This document shows positions 45,141 through 55,157 of a stretch of DNA of 64,000 nt, one piece after another. The DNA is taken from the NCBI RefSeq assembly GCF_024586455.1, contig NC_065920.1:15772144-15836143 (forward strand), read 5' to 3'. The position numbers and the translations under genes are program-made. Below the pieces are notes generated by a model. The model ran no database searches. It was not told the DNA's origin and saw nothing but the letters and a program-made list of their open reading frames with translations. How positions within the stretch are numbered: the first letter of the stretch is position 1; the number at the start of each line of letters is the position of its first letter. This DNA is from Bactrocera neohumeralis. Its lineage: Eukaryota; Arthropoda; Insecta; Diptera; Tephritidae.

Positions 45141-48100
45141 TTAAGTCAAATTCTCCTGCTTCATTGATTTATCCCCATCTAAACAGCTGTCATCTGTGGA
45201 CTTATTTGCGCTAGCCGAACTCGAGTTCAGCAGTGATGTGTTAGCTGTTGAGTTTAATTTCGATTTATTGCGACCCTCGTCATCGGAATCCTCATCGTCG
45301 GGATCCAGTTTAAGCATTAACTTTTTAAAATCTAAATATTTTATAACCAAATCCATTCGCTCGTCATTATTCAAACTGGTTTGGCCAATTGCAACATTGG
45401 AAGCTAGCTTCGACTCCTGTTGTTTCTTAATAATATCTATTGTTGTTTTAGGATTAAAATCTGTTACAGTTTTACGAACTACCGCCTTCTCGTATAACTT
45501 CGGTTCAGATGGTGAGTACCGCGATATTTTACCATCTGTTAAACTATACATATTTTTTAGATGATCCTTCAATATTAACAGCAGCATACACGCCTGCGCC
45601 GACATTATGCACTTTTGCATCTCGAATGCATTCTCCGGCAAACGTTTGAACAATATGTCGGGATCATCTTCATCGTCGTCATCTTCTAAAACATCGCCTA
45701 CATTAACACTAGGTTTAAGATTTTCCTTAAATGTTGTGAGCAAATTAGTACCAACAATGGATATGAGTAGATCGACTTGATGTATTAAATAAAGCGGCTC
45801 ATCTTGCACCACATAGGGAAAGTAAGCCAAATTGTCCGCTATATACAGCATTTGCTGTAGCGAAGTTTTCTGATCGTCAAACTGCTTGACGATCGTTTGA
45901 ACCAGGGCACGCCTTTGCGTTTTTATTGGACGCAAAAGCGTGTACAAGAAGTCGTTTAGCGCCGTGGGCATTGTGTCCATCTGCCGTTTAACGTAGCCAC
46001 GTATGACTTTATTAGCGCCTTTACCCTTGTTGTTCTGCTGCAAAATGCCCTGTAAACGGAAGCTAAACTGCAAGCCTAACTGTGCTTTCATATTCACAAA
46101 CCCATTGTACATCTTATCGATGTCTTTGAGCAAGGCATCGGCTCTGTGCGCAGACTCGACACGCGAATCCGTGCTCAAGCATATAAGATATGGCACAGTC
46201 TTCACAGGATGCACGAGGCCCTGTCGCAGCACAATCTGTATAACTTTGACGGCCCATAAACGCACATTGTCGTCCAGGTTTAGGAAACATTCGAATATTT
46301 CTTGCAGATACAGTTGTATGATGCGACTCGACATGCCCGACGACACATCGTTCATTTCCTTCAGATCCTCCGTTTTCGACTGCTTATCCCAATCCTTCTC
46401 CTTGTTGAACATATTCATCTCCGACTCAGTCAGATATATCCAAATGTTACGCAAGCAAATGATTTTGAAGCAAGCATCGCTCGTCTCCGAAAGCAACATA
46501 TCGCAGTAATAACGCTTTAACTTCGTGTTGGTCAGATAGTAATCGTTCATCACACAGAATGAGCCCAACGCGATGAGCGCCTCTTTGCGTATGTCCGGAT
46601 TTTGATATTGTGCAAAGAACATCAGACACTCGAACACATCATTGCAAATGGTCGGCGATAGGCCGTTTGTCGCGCCCACAACCTCTTTCGATTTGAAATC
46701 GAAATAACGCATCAGTATGCCGATGGTGAAGAGGCTGCGGCGTATAGCTGCACTTAAATTATTAATTTGTCGATTTTGCAATATTTGACTACGGGTTTGA
46801 TCTAAAATGCGATAAAACTTCTGAAAGCAATCTCTTATCAAAGCATAGTTATTCGTTATTTTGTTGACGATCGCACCCAAGCACGACACGCAGCTCTTTA
46901 CGACCGCCTGATTCAGCGACACAACCAACAGCATCAAATGCTCTTCGAGCGAAGCTAAAAACGACTCACTCGCGTTATTAACCAGCGGTACGACCTGCAA
47001 AGAAAGCACAAAAAGAAATTATTAAGCAAAGTAAGGCGGCGCACAAATATGTTGTATGTACCTTTTCCAGTATGTCAGCCACGGCGCAAATGAATTTCGG
47101 TGCTGTTGTTGGGTGACACTTGATATTCAAATAAGGCTCGATAGTAATTGCGTGCTGCACCAGCAGCTGCGGACGCACCTTCGCCAATAAATGCAGTGTG
47201 GTGATGCAGCCCAGCATGCGCGTGTTGTCCGTGTCCTCCAGTTCGATCAGACGCCCCACCAAACCGTCGGCCAACTGCTGACACGACAGCAAGATATCAG
47301 CCGGTGGCTCCGTTTTCTTCTGCAATGTGTCTTTCATGCTGTCATCGCCTTTGGTTGCGCTCTCCTTGGGCTGGAAAATGCTGTTCAAGAGTCCCTCCAA
47401 CCAAGCCGTGCCCGTGTCGTGTGCAATATTCACCACATCGATGATCTGATTGATCTTCAAATGTATGCCGTCCTTGTCGTTTTTATGTAACGGCGTAAAC
47501 CACATTTTCATAAAGACCTCCGTCACCAGCTTTTGTATGCCCTCCTCGTCGTTGACGCGTCGTATCATTTTCACGCATATTTCTGGAATTTTCTGAAACG
47601 TCGGATACTCTATACAGATGTCGCGTAGTATTTTTATGACACGCTTGCGCACCGATACGCCCGTATCTAAAATTCTAGTCGACAACATATCATAATACTG
47701 ATCAATCAGCTCTTCGTTGCTCAGTACGAATTTACCAACCAAATCGACGGCCGCCTCACGCACCGATATAGCGGCATCCAAGAACTTTTGGTTCACGCCC
47801 ATTTGCATGTCCTTGCGCCGCAGTACCATCGGATCGACTTCGACTATATTCGCTAAGCATTTCATCGCACGCGTTCGAATTGCGATCGACGGCTCATTTA
47901 CAACCAATATAATTTTCTTGAGATAGCCATCGAATGATTTGCTAAATGGCCTTTTGCTGGCCAAATATTGCGCTATTAAATGTGCATTGTTGTAATCGAT
48001 ATATGTTTTTATGTGTTGTGCATGATTGGAATCGCCCAGCGTTGAATACGGATTTATGTTGTTCAATAAGCATTGCTTGCGTTTATCAAGCATATTGAAA

Positions 48101-51100
48101 CGTTCCATATTCAATTCTTGATCAGCCATAGTGCAATCGCCACCCACACGACTATCGACATTCTCGAAGTTCATATCGTCACCGCTGTCGTCGTTGCTAT
48201 CACTGCCGGAGAGATCGGCTTCTGGGCGTCTTTTGCGCGTACTCTTCTTTCGCGTTGTATCCCGCTTGGCGCTCTCGTTGATGTTGCGGCGCTGATAAAT
48301 TATATCACGATACCACTGTGTCAAATAAAAGTGACGGGCATAATCCCAAATGGGATTGTCCACGTGTGCATTGGCGGCTAAAAAGTCTAGCAGTATTTTC
48401 TGCAGAAATTCCACACGCTCATCCTCCTTTAATTCCACCTTATTATTGCTGGATGGCAAGTCACCTTCCTTCTCCTGTTCCACTTTAATATACCGTATCA
48501 TTGAGTCTATGACGTTCACTTTGTAGCGTGAGTCAACGGCATCCTTGCGTAAACGTGCTGCCACAATACCCAAGTAATCCAAAGACACTAAGCGTATGCT
48601 CTGTTCTATAGACTTGTCGGAGACATAACGTACAAGCATTGTGCCCAACAGTGAAAGCAATAATTCGGATGATGGCCATTCCGGTTTGTTTACAGTGGCC
48701 AGGAGATCGTAGATGAAATTCTCGAAGATTGGACGGAAATCGGTTTCATTCGACCGAGATTTGCACTTATTTAAAAATGTCGTTAGGAAATTTCCACCTA
48801 TACTTATGGCGATTTCGTATTTTTTCAACACAATCACATCGATATTTTGTCTGTCGGTTTGTGTGGAAAAACCGGCGGCTTGATTTGCCATATCGCCGTA
48901 TTGCGGCAAAGACTTCCGTTTATTTTGCGAATTGCTATTCATGACATCGGGTAAAATCGTAACGCACTGAATGAGCTGTAGCACCAATGCAGTCACCATT
49001 TGGATGTTCCCACTATTGTTGATTAGTTTGAATGGGCGTAAATTTTTCTTCGAAGACGGCAAACGATCGATGGAGGTCAGTATATCACCAAGTATACTGC
49101 TGCGAATTTTTACGTATTCCTCTTTGCGAAAGAGCGTCGTGACCAATTCCAAACAAACAAATTGCAAAGTTTCGATATTGTCCACAAAGAATGGTTCGAT
49201 AGATAGGGTCGATAGTGGTAGTATGATGGTATCGACGAATATATATTTGTCGAAAAGCGTCACGAACACTTTCATTAACTCTGTGGCCTTTGAGTATAGC
49301 AATTGCAGACTGCGATTGTAATTTTGATAGATTTTCGATTTCTTACGATTATCTGTCTTTTTCATACTTTTAACTGTGTAGACGGGATCATATGATGGAA
49401 AGATTGTCTCACGAAATTGGAAATGCATGAATTTGATAATAAGCGAAATGTGATCTTCTTGCAAGAACTTAATATCCTTTGAAGTGCAATAAATATTGCA
49501 AATCAGTAGACAAGCTTCGATTCCGTTTAAAATCTTTTCCATTATTTCGTCATCCACAATGTCGTCTTCATCGTCTGGGCCTGCCGAATAATTTTTCGCC
49601 AAATACACATTTCGCATAGCGTAATTGACCAATAGAGCCAATTTATTTTTCGGTATAACATCCAAAACGTACTTGGCTTTCAATTTGGCGATGTCGTTGC
49701 TCATTATGTTAAGCATTCGGGACGAAATACATTCAATGTTCTCGTCCACATCGTCAGTATCGAAATTTGGAACTTCTGTGTCGTCCAGCGTCTCAATAAT
49801 TTGCTCCAAATTACGCATAAATTGTTGATACGTTTGTGATCGTAAAATTTCGTCTTTTGAACACTTCGAAGATGGTGTTGAGACAATGCGTTCGACGCAA
49901 CGTAGTTTCGGTTGTGAGTGTATCTGTTCAGGCGGCACTTCATCAACTGAAGGAGGAAGTTTTCGCTTGACAGCGAGTGGTTTTTCATTTGTCTTCATCA
50001 AGTTAAATGCGTCATCGTTCTCTGCTGCTTTGGTTAATTGTTTCGCATTTCGAGCAGGTAACACAGTTGTTGGTGGTAGAGTGGGTGGTACAGATGCAGT
50101 CACAGTTGTTGTTGTGGTTTCCATCTTTTCTACTTCTACTTCTACTTCTTGCTTTGGAGTCTGCAATTCAGGTGGAGTTATCAAACCGAATTTTCGTGCA
50201 GACTCTGGTGATTTCTTTACAAATTTTTTTATGCTTTCTTGCATGAGAGATGCGTCTTTTTCCTTAAGTCTATTTATACATACCCTAACGTTAGCTACCT
50301 CAGACGATTTACTAACAGAATCTGCATTGGTCTTCCCGGCCTCACATCCGGTTTCACTCTTTATGGTCTTCAGCGTAGACCCCTGGTTAGTGTTCAAGTC
50401 GCTTGAAAATGGAGTTGCTAAGGCTTGTGCGTTGAAACTGTGTTGGGTATATCCATTATTTATCGGCGGCTGTGCGTTTAACACACCTGTTGTAATTGTG
50501 CATTTACTATCTGGCATTTGGGTAAAATTTGCAATTTGATAATTTTCTGTCTCGGCTACTGGTATAGTTGGAGTTAAGTTTTGTTCATTTACAGTTGTTA
50601 TATTATTAGAAATTTGTGGATTAATCGTTGCTGGCAAGGAACCCGTGTTTTGGAAAGATGCTGTACTTTCGAAAGCAGCCTTTTGTTCTTCTACCGGAAG
50701 GGTGGGCTTTTGTTCTGTTAGATTTTGGTTTTTCCGTTTTCTCGGAGTATGCACATCGAAATTATTGTTTTGAATGGAAGTAATTTCCATTGTTGGAAAA
50801 CTGCCACTATTCAAATTCTTTGATATAGCAGGATTATTTGAATCCAGGGTTGTTTGTTGTTCAATCCGTTGCAGATCATCAGATTGTTGCGTTGAAACGC
50901 CACTTCTTTGCCCGTGAACAACATTGTACCACTGTTCTTGTTGTTGCTGATGAGTTTGTTGTTTATTTTTCTGATTCAATTTGCCATTATTAGCATTAAA
51001 CACGGTAGGGTTGTAGCTGTAAATTCCCTGTAGTAGTTCTGGATACGTATTTATGTTAGTACCAAATTGCTCTATTGCATACTGTGATTTTAGTTCTATT

Positions 51101-51336
51101 ATTTCAGAGTTCGTCTGTTCGATAGCATGCACCAGCTGTTTTACTAAATTATCATCACGCACTGATAACAAATTGTTGGATTCTTTAGCAACCAACGTGT
51201 GAAATAGCAAGGATTTATTTAATGAAGTGACACTTGCCAATGTGTCTGGTACTGGAAGTTCACTAAGTAAATCTGACAAACTTGTCAAACAAGCCAAAGT
51301 TGTTACTGGAACACTGGGAATATCGGGGTCAGTCAT
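45141..51336 (-). CDS. Nipped-B: Nipped-B / NIPBL / Scc2 cohesin-loading subunit
   Basis: Coding exons are 51336-47062 and 46994-45141, joined across a 67-bp GT-AG intron in phase 0 (ILEK|VVPLVNN), giving 2042 aa; the fly family is about 2,080 aa. I start at the ATG of MTDPDIPSVPVTTLACL. The open frame runs 14 codons further upstream, but only to a GTG. The first ~110 residues (PVTTLACLTSLSDLLSELP, then RDDNLVKQLVHAIEQ) match the MAU2/Scc4-binding N-terminus of NIPBL. Residues ~110-480 are a disordered Q/N/T-rich region. Conserved HEAT-repeat sequence follows from ~500 to ~1970, with near-identical family blocks such as SVREAAVDLVGKFVL and SVRKRVIKILRDICIEYPTF around 1150-1270. A basic cluster (KKSTRKRR) followed by acidic serines near 1035 is a probable NLS. 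There is an acidic loop (EDDDDEDDPD) near 1860 and a Ser/Asn-rich acidic tail. The protein loads cohesin on chromosomes and assists enhancer-promoter contact (family knowledge). Confidence 0.96.
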
Positions 51337-52116
51337 ATTATTTTCTAAAACTTGCAAATAGCCCTTAGCACAGAACACTATTTCACGAGAATATCTTTAT
51401 TTATCTCAAAAATCAGTCGCAGCTTTCTTCCAGTAGACTTGGATACCCCACAATTGTGTACATTCGTTAGATGCGCAGCGTTGTGCAGCGCCAAATATTA
51501 AGTTGTCTCGTAGGGCAGCTGATTTGCGCAATAGTTTGGCGCTATTTTATAATTAAACATAACTTGAGGATGTGATCACTAAATCCTAAAAAAAAGTCAC
51601 CATTTAGATAATTCACACAAAATATTGGATTTTTACCTCTTTTGCTGACACAAAATAGCTGACACAAGAAAACTGGAAATGAAATGACATTTACAGACGC
51701 GTTGCCAACCGTAGCAATGGCATCGTTTTAAGCTGCCAACTACAATACAAAGTGCAATTAAGTGAAAATGCAGGGTGACTCATGTATAGCAAATATTTAA
51801 TTCATTAATATTAATGAATAATAAGTTATTTTTATATTTTTCCGATATTATTTCTACTCCTTTCATTGAAACTTTTCATTATAAATAATAAAAGCAGTCG
51901 GTAAAAGTGCTTTGCCTTTTTATTTACAATTTACTTGCATATTTGATTGTTTCTCCACGTTACTCATTTTCTTTTGTAGTTTACGCTATGCCTTTTAATT
52001 AAAAAATCTCGAATAACAAAATAATTAACAAATTTATTTTCAGTACAACTTATAACAAAAAATATTTAACTTTTCGACCACACAAAGCAGTTTACGGCCT
52101 CTAATACCACAAGCAC
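51337..52116. other. Intergenic spacer: Nipped-B 5' side and 3' side of the 220-aa gene
   Basis: About 780 bp between two minus-strand genes. It must hold the Nipped-B 5' UTR and promoter. The part at 51400-51560 is less AT-rich and is the likeliest promoter, but I see no clear TATA box or initiator. The rest is AT-rich with no ORF or repeat recognised. Confidence 0.5.
52033..52038 (-). promoter_or_regulatory. Candidate polyadenylation signal for the 220-aa gene
   Basis: AATAAA on the minus strand, 79 bp past the stop of the gene ending at 52117. Confidence 0.4.
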
Positions 52117-52972
52117 TCAAAAGGATGGGTCAGAATGACTATCATCTGTGATTGGACCAAGTTCGTCAGAATCACACGGAGAATGAGTTTCCACACTATT
52201 CCTATGTATTTCAGGAGACGAAGTTAGTAACCGCGTGCGCTTAATGATATGGACATCTGAATTTTGATTTTCCTCCTTCATTTTCTTTTTCAAAGTGTTA
52301 TTATCTTGGTTATATGTTTTGGATGGAAACTTGAAGTTGGGCTGTAATGACTTTCCAAACTCATGTTTCACTTGCGGAGGACTATAATTCAGCTCGTGAT
52401 GCACTATGGCTTTCACAGCAATTTTTTCGGAAGCTATTTCAGGACTGTCAAAGGGTAAAGCGTCAGAGCTCGGAATATATGTCACCGGGGTGTTGGGGAT
52501 GCTACAATATACTTATTTTTTACTAACTCAAAGAATTAAAGGAATATTTCATACTACTTTGGTAATAGTTTCAAAACATTACAATTCCTGTTATGATCGG
52601 GTTTGATTAATGTGGATGAGTGCACATCACAGTACATCTGGTCAAAGTCCAGCTCACTTTCCTAAATAAAAAAATTAGTTAGAAATTATTTGGGGTTGGA
52701 AAAAAATGTATGATACTTTCAGAGCACGTTCCAGATCGTTTTCAAAGAAAACTGTTTCGCATTCTAATTCAGATTCCTCCAGTACTTGCATTACTTGCTG
52801 CATCTCCTCCAGTTTCATTCCTTCCTCATAAAGTCCTAAGTCTTGTATAGAACGGCAATGGCAAGAAACAGTAAGTTCTGTTATTTCTTAAATATGTATA
52901 CATTTATTATAAAATAAATTTACTTATTAATTTTGATTTGTAATCCTTTTGTTTAGCATTTCTGAGCTCCAT
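52117..52972 (-). CDS. Unrecognised 220-aa acidic protein, 4 exons
   Basis: Exons reconstructed by eye on the minus strand are 52972-52924, 52841-52717, 52661-52558 and 52501-52117. Introns are 82, 55 and 56 bp, all GT-AG, with phases 1, 0 and 2 that join one open frame. The start is MELRNAKQKDYKSKLI. Residues 17-60 are leucine/glutamate-rich and probably helical or coiled coil (GMKLEEMQQVMQVLEESELE). A negatively charged stretch follows, then a low-complexity Ser/Asp/Glu/Lys C-terminal half with basic patches (TLKKKMKEE, IIKRTR) that could be nuclear localisation signals. There are several SP/TP sites (NTPVT, DSPE, SSPE). I do not recognise the family. The last splice junction (donor AAA|GTAGTA) is the least certain. 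It lies just upstream of Nipped-B on the same strand and divergent from the RBM7-like gene. Confidence 0.72.
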
Positions 52973-53481
52973 TCTAGACGAAAACTTAAAAAATGTGCGT
53001 AAAATTTTTCTTACAAATAACGAATCGATTAACTGTTTTTAATTAATTCTACTTTAAAACTAAATGTATACATATAACAACAAATAAAATACAGCATATT
53101 TACACAAGTTACAATCTATCCAAGATGAAAAAACTTAAGCACTAAATAAAACTTATAAAACAATAACTTAAAAAGAGAATCAATCATTAAAAATAAAGTT
53201 TATTTTCCTTTTAAGTGTGTAATTCACGCATAATTATTCATTTTATGTATAAAATGCAAATATATTATCAGGGTTGTATTTTGACATAGCAAAGATTCAA
53301 ACCTAGCATCAAACATTCTACAACAATCGATAACGATAGTGTTGTCGATAGTTCTGCTGAATTCATAACATTAATTTGACAATTGACAAAACAACTTTAC
53401 TATTGGATGGTTAAATTACAATTTTCTAATATATTTATTTAAACTTTTATATCGCTTAATAATTGTACAAACGTATAAAGA
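52973..53481. promoter_or_regulatory. Shared divergent promoter region
   Basis: 509 bp separate the ATG of the 220-aa gene (-) from the ATG of the RBM7-like gene (+). It is AT-rich and non-repetitive. A short stretch with repeated TCGATA/ATCGATA words (53325-53350) resembles a DREF/BEAF-type DRE motif (TATCGATA), which is typical of housekeeping promoters in flies. The motif reading is mine and untested. Confidence 0.45.
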
Positions 53482-54231
53482 ATGTGGCAAGCTCAGCAAA
53501 TAGCTGCAATCCAAATGGCGAATCAAATGCTTTACGCAATGTCGGCACCGCCAAGCTACTCGCTAAATCAACGGCCGCCACACTTAGGTTCGCTAGCTTT
53601 TGATGATACGGCCGCAGACACAGACGATGAAGATGATGAGAAGTTGCGTACACTCTTTGTTGGCAATTTAGATGATCGAGTTTCAGAAGATTTACTCTAT
53701 GAGGTTTTTCTACAAGCTGGTCCTCTAGAGTCTGTACGACTACCAAAAGACAATGGCGGTCGTACGCGCGGCTTTGGTTTTGTGGTTTACTCACATCGCT
53801 GCACGCCAATTTATGCTGTGCAATTATTTGCTGGCCTGATGCTTTTCCGCAAAATGTTAACAATTAAAGCACAAGGTGATACAAATGCGTCAAATAAGCG
53901 TCGTTCGTTTCCCAATGATTGTGAGCGCTACATGCATAGGCCGGGTGATAATAGCATGCTACGCAGTACAAGTTATCCAAGTTTCTATGATCCAGCTATG
54001 AATGATCTTTCAACCTCACCTCAATCATCTAATCCGTTTCGTATGAATTCGCCCGATTTACCGAACAGCACACATAGTAGAAGCCGGGAAAGAGGAAATA
54101 GAGACCGAGAGCGTGATAGAGATGTTGACAGAGACTGGGTCAGCAATCATTCAAATAAACATTCTCGCTCGCATCCTTACAGACGTGATGAGCGTCGTGA
54201 ACGCGACGAAAGCAACCGTAAACGTAGGTAA
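53482..54231 (+). CDS. RBM7-like RRM protein (NEXT-complex family), single exon
   Basis: The 249-aa frame starts at an ATG and ends at TAA. One RRM occupies residues ~57-130, with RNP2 LFVGNL at 58-63 and RNP1 RGFGFVVY at 96-103. The sequence between (DRVSEDLLYEVFLQAGPLESVRLPKD) has the RBM7/RBM11 pattern, where human RBM7 reads LFVGNLETKVTEELLFELFHQAGP. Residues 1-56 are an extra N-terminal extension ending in an acidic run (DTDDEDDE). After the RRM come a Ser/Asn/Pro-rich linker and an Arg/Asp/Ser-rich tail (RERDRDVDRD...RRDERRERDE). In the family, RBM7 binds U-rich RNA and, with ZCCHC8 and MTR4, delivers promoter-upstream and other nuclear RNAs to the exosome. That role is inferred from family membership. 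Confidence 0.88.
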   Translation: MWQAQQIAAIQMANQMLYAMSAPPSYSLNQRPPHLGSLAFDDTAADTDDEDDEKLRTLFVGNLDDRVSEDLLYEVFLQAGPLESVRLPKDNGGRTRGFGFVVYSHRCTPIYAVQLFAGLMLFRKMLTIKAQGDTNASNKRRSFPNDCERYMHRPGDNSMLRSTSYPSFYDPAMNDLSTSPQSSNPFRMNSPDLPNSTHSRSRERGNRDRERDRDVDRDWVSNHSNKHSRSHPYRRDERRERDESNRKRR

Positions 54232-54276
54232 CAGTTGGAACAGCATTTGCGTTTTGCATCAACATACTTTATGCAA

Positions 54277-54282
54277 AATAAA
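54277..54282 (+). promoter_or_regulatory. Candidate polyadenylation signal for RBM7-like gene
   Basis: AATAAA 46 bp after the stop. A second AATAAA at 54606-54611 is an equally possible distal signal. Confidence 0.4.
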
Positions 54283-54830
54283 GGCATTGAAGGAAGAGTA
54301 TTGCTCGTGCTTCATCAAAATTTGCAATAGAAAAAGATAAAAATTCTTCAAGTAATTTTTAATAGTGACCCGGCTAAATATTAGCGTAAACGTAATTCTG
54401 TATTTTAAGGTAGTCGGTAATTTAATTGTAAGTCTATAAAAAATACAATCTGTACATATAAAAAATCTATTCTTTCCTATGACCAACAGATTGCTTAAAA
54501 AAAACTAATGGGGCCTAATAATGAAAATGTAATATAGTTACCCATGATAAAATGAGTACAAAATTGTATAAATCAATTGACCTAGGCTTAGCCCTTCAAT
54601 TCTTTAATAAATATTAGTGTATGATTTATTGTCTCGAACCTCTCAAATATTGTATTGAAACAACGGATTAATTTATTTGAAATATTGTGTATAACATTCT
54701 AATATTGCTTTATTCGTTTAAGAATGAATTTATAATTTACATCCGTTACATGATATAAGTATTTTAATAAATTATGACGCCTATTGTGTCTACTTACATT
54801 TTACCGATTTATATACAAACATAACCTAAA
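54283..54830. other. AT-rich 3' flank of RBM7-like gene
   Basis: Probably 3' UTR plus spacer between convergent genes. Nothing else recognised. Confidence 0.4.
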
Positions 54831-54980
54831 AAAAATCAAGAAAAAATTTTAACTTCGGTTGCACCGTTCGCATATTCATGCATAGACAGACGGGCATGGC
54901 TAAATTGACTAGAGTTTCCTTCTGGGTGTTACAAACTTCATGACAAACTTAGTATACCCTGCTCAGTGTATAAAAAAAAA
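54830..54980 (+). repeat. TATAGC-family dispersed repeat, short copy
   Basis: Contains the family's left-hand block (CTTCGGTTGCACCG), the ACAGACGGGCATGGCTAAAT block and the right-hand end (CTTCTGGGTGTTACAAACTT, then the sequence down to TATACCCTGCTCAGTGTATAAA). The central ~300 bp seen in the 31.2-31.6 kb copy are missing, so this is an internal deletion derivative. Confidence 0.75.
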
Positions 54981-55157
54981 TTATTGTAATAAATGTGTAA
55001 TTATAATTTTATTAAAATATAACTACCCTAATGTGACAGAGCAATTCGCATTTAAAAACATTCTTGTGAATCACATTAAATATACTTTTATGTACAAATA
55101 TCGTTGCATTTACTAAGTAACTAATTTTATAATTTATTTGTAGTCGGAAACAAGTTT

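Noticed and set aside
46003..46509. 168-aa ORF on the plus strand
   Set aside because: Antisense to Nipped-B exon 2.
49886..50539. 217-aa ORF on the plus strand
   Set aside because: Exact antisense shadow of the Ser/Thr/Gln-rich N-terminal region of Nipped-B.
51337..51378. Fourteen extra N-terminal codons for Nipped-B
   Set aside because: They would need a GTG start. The conserved NIPBL N-terminus begins just after the ATG at 51336.
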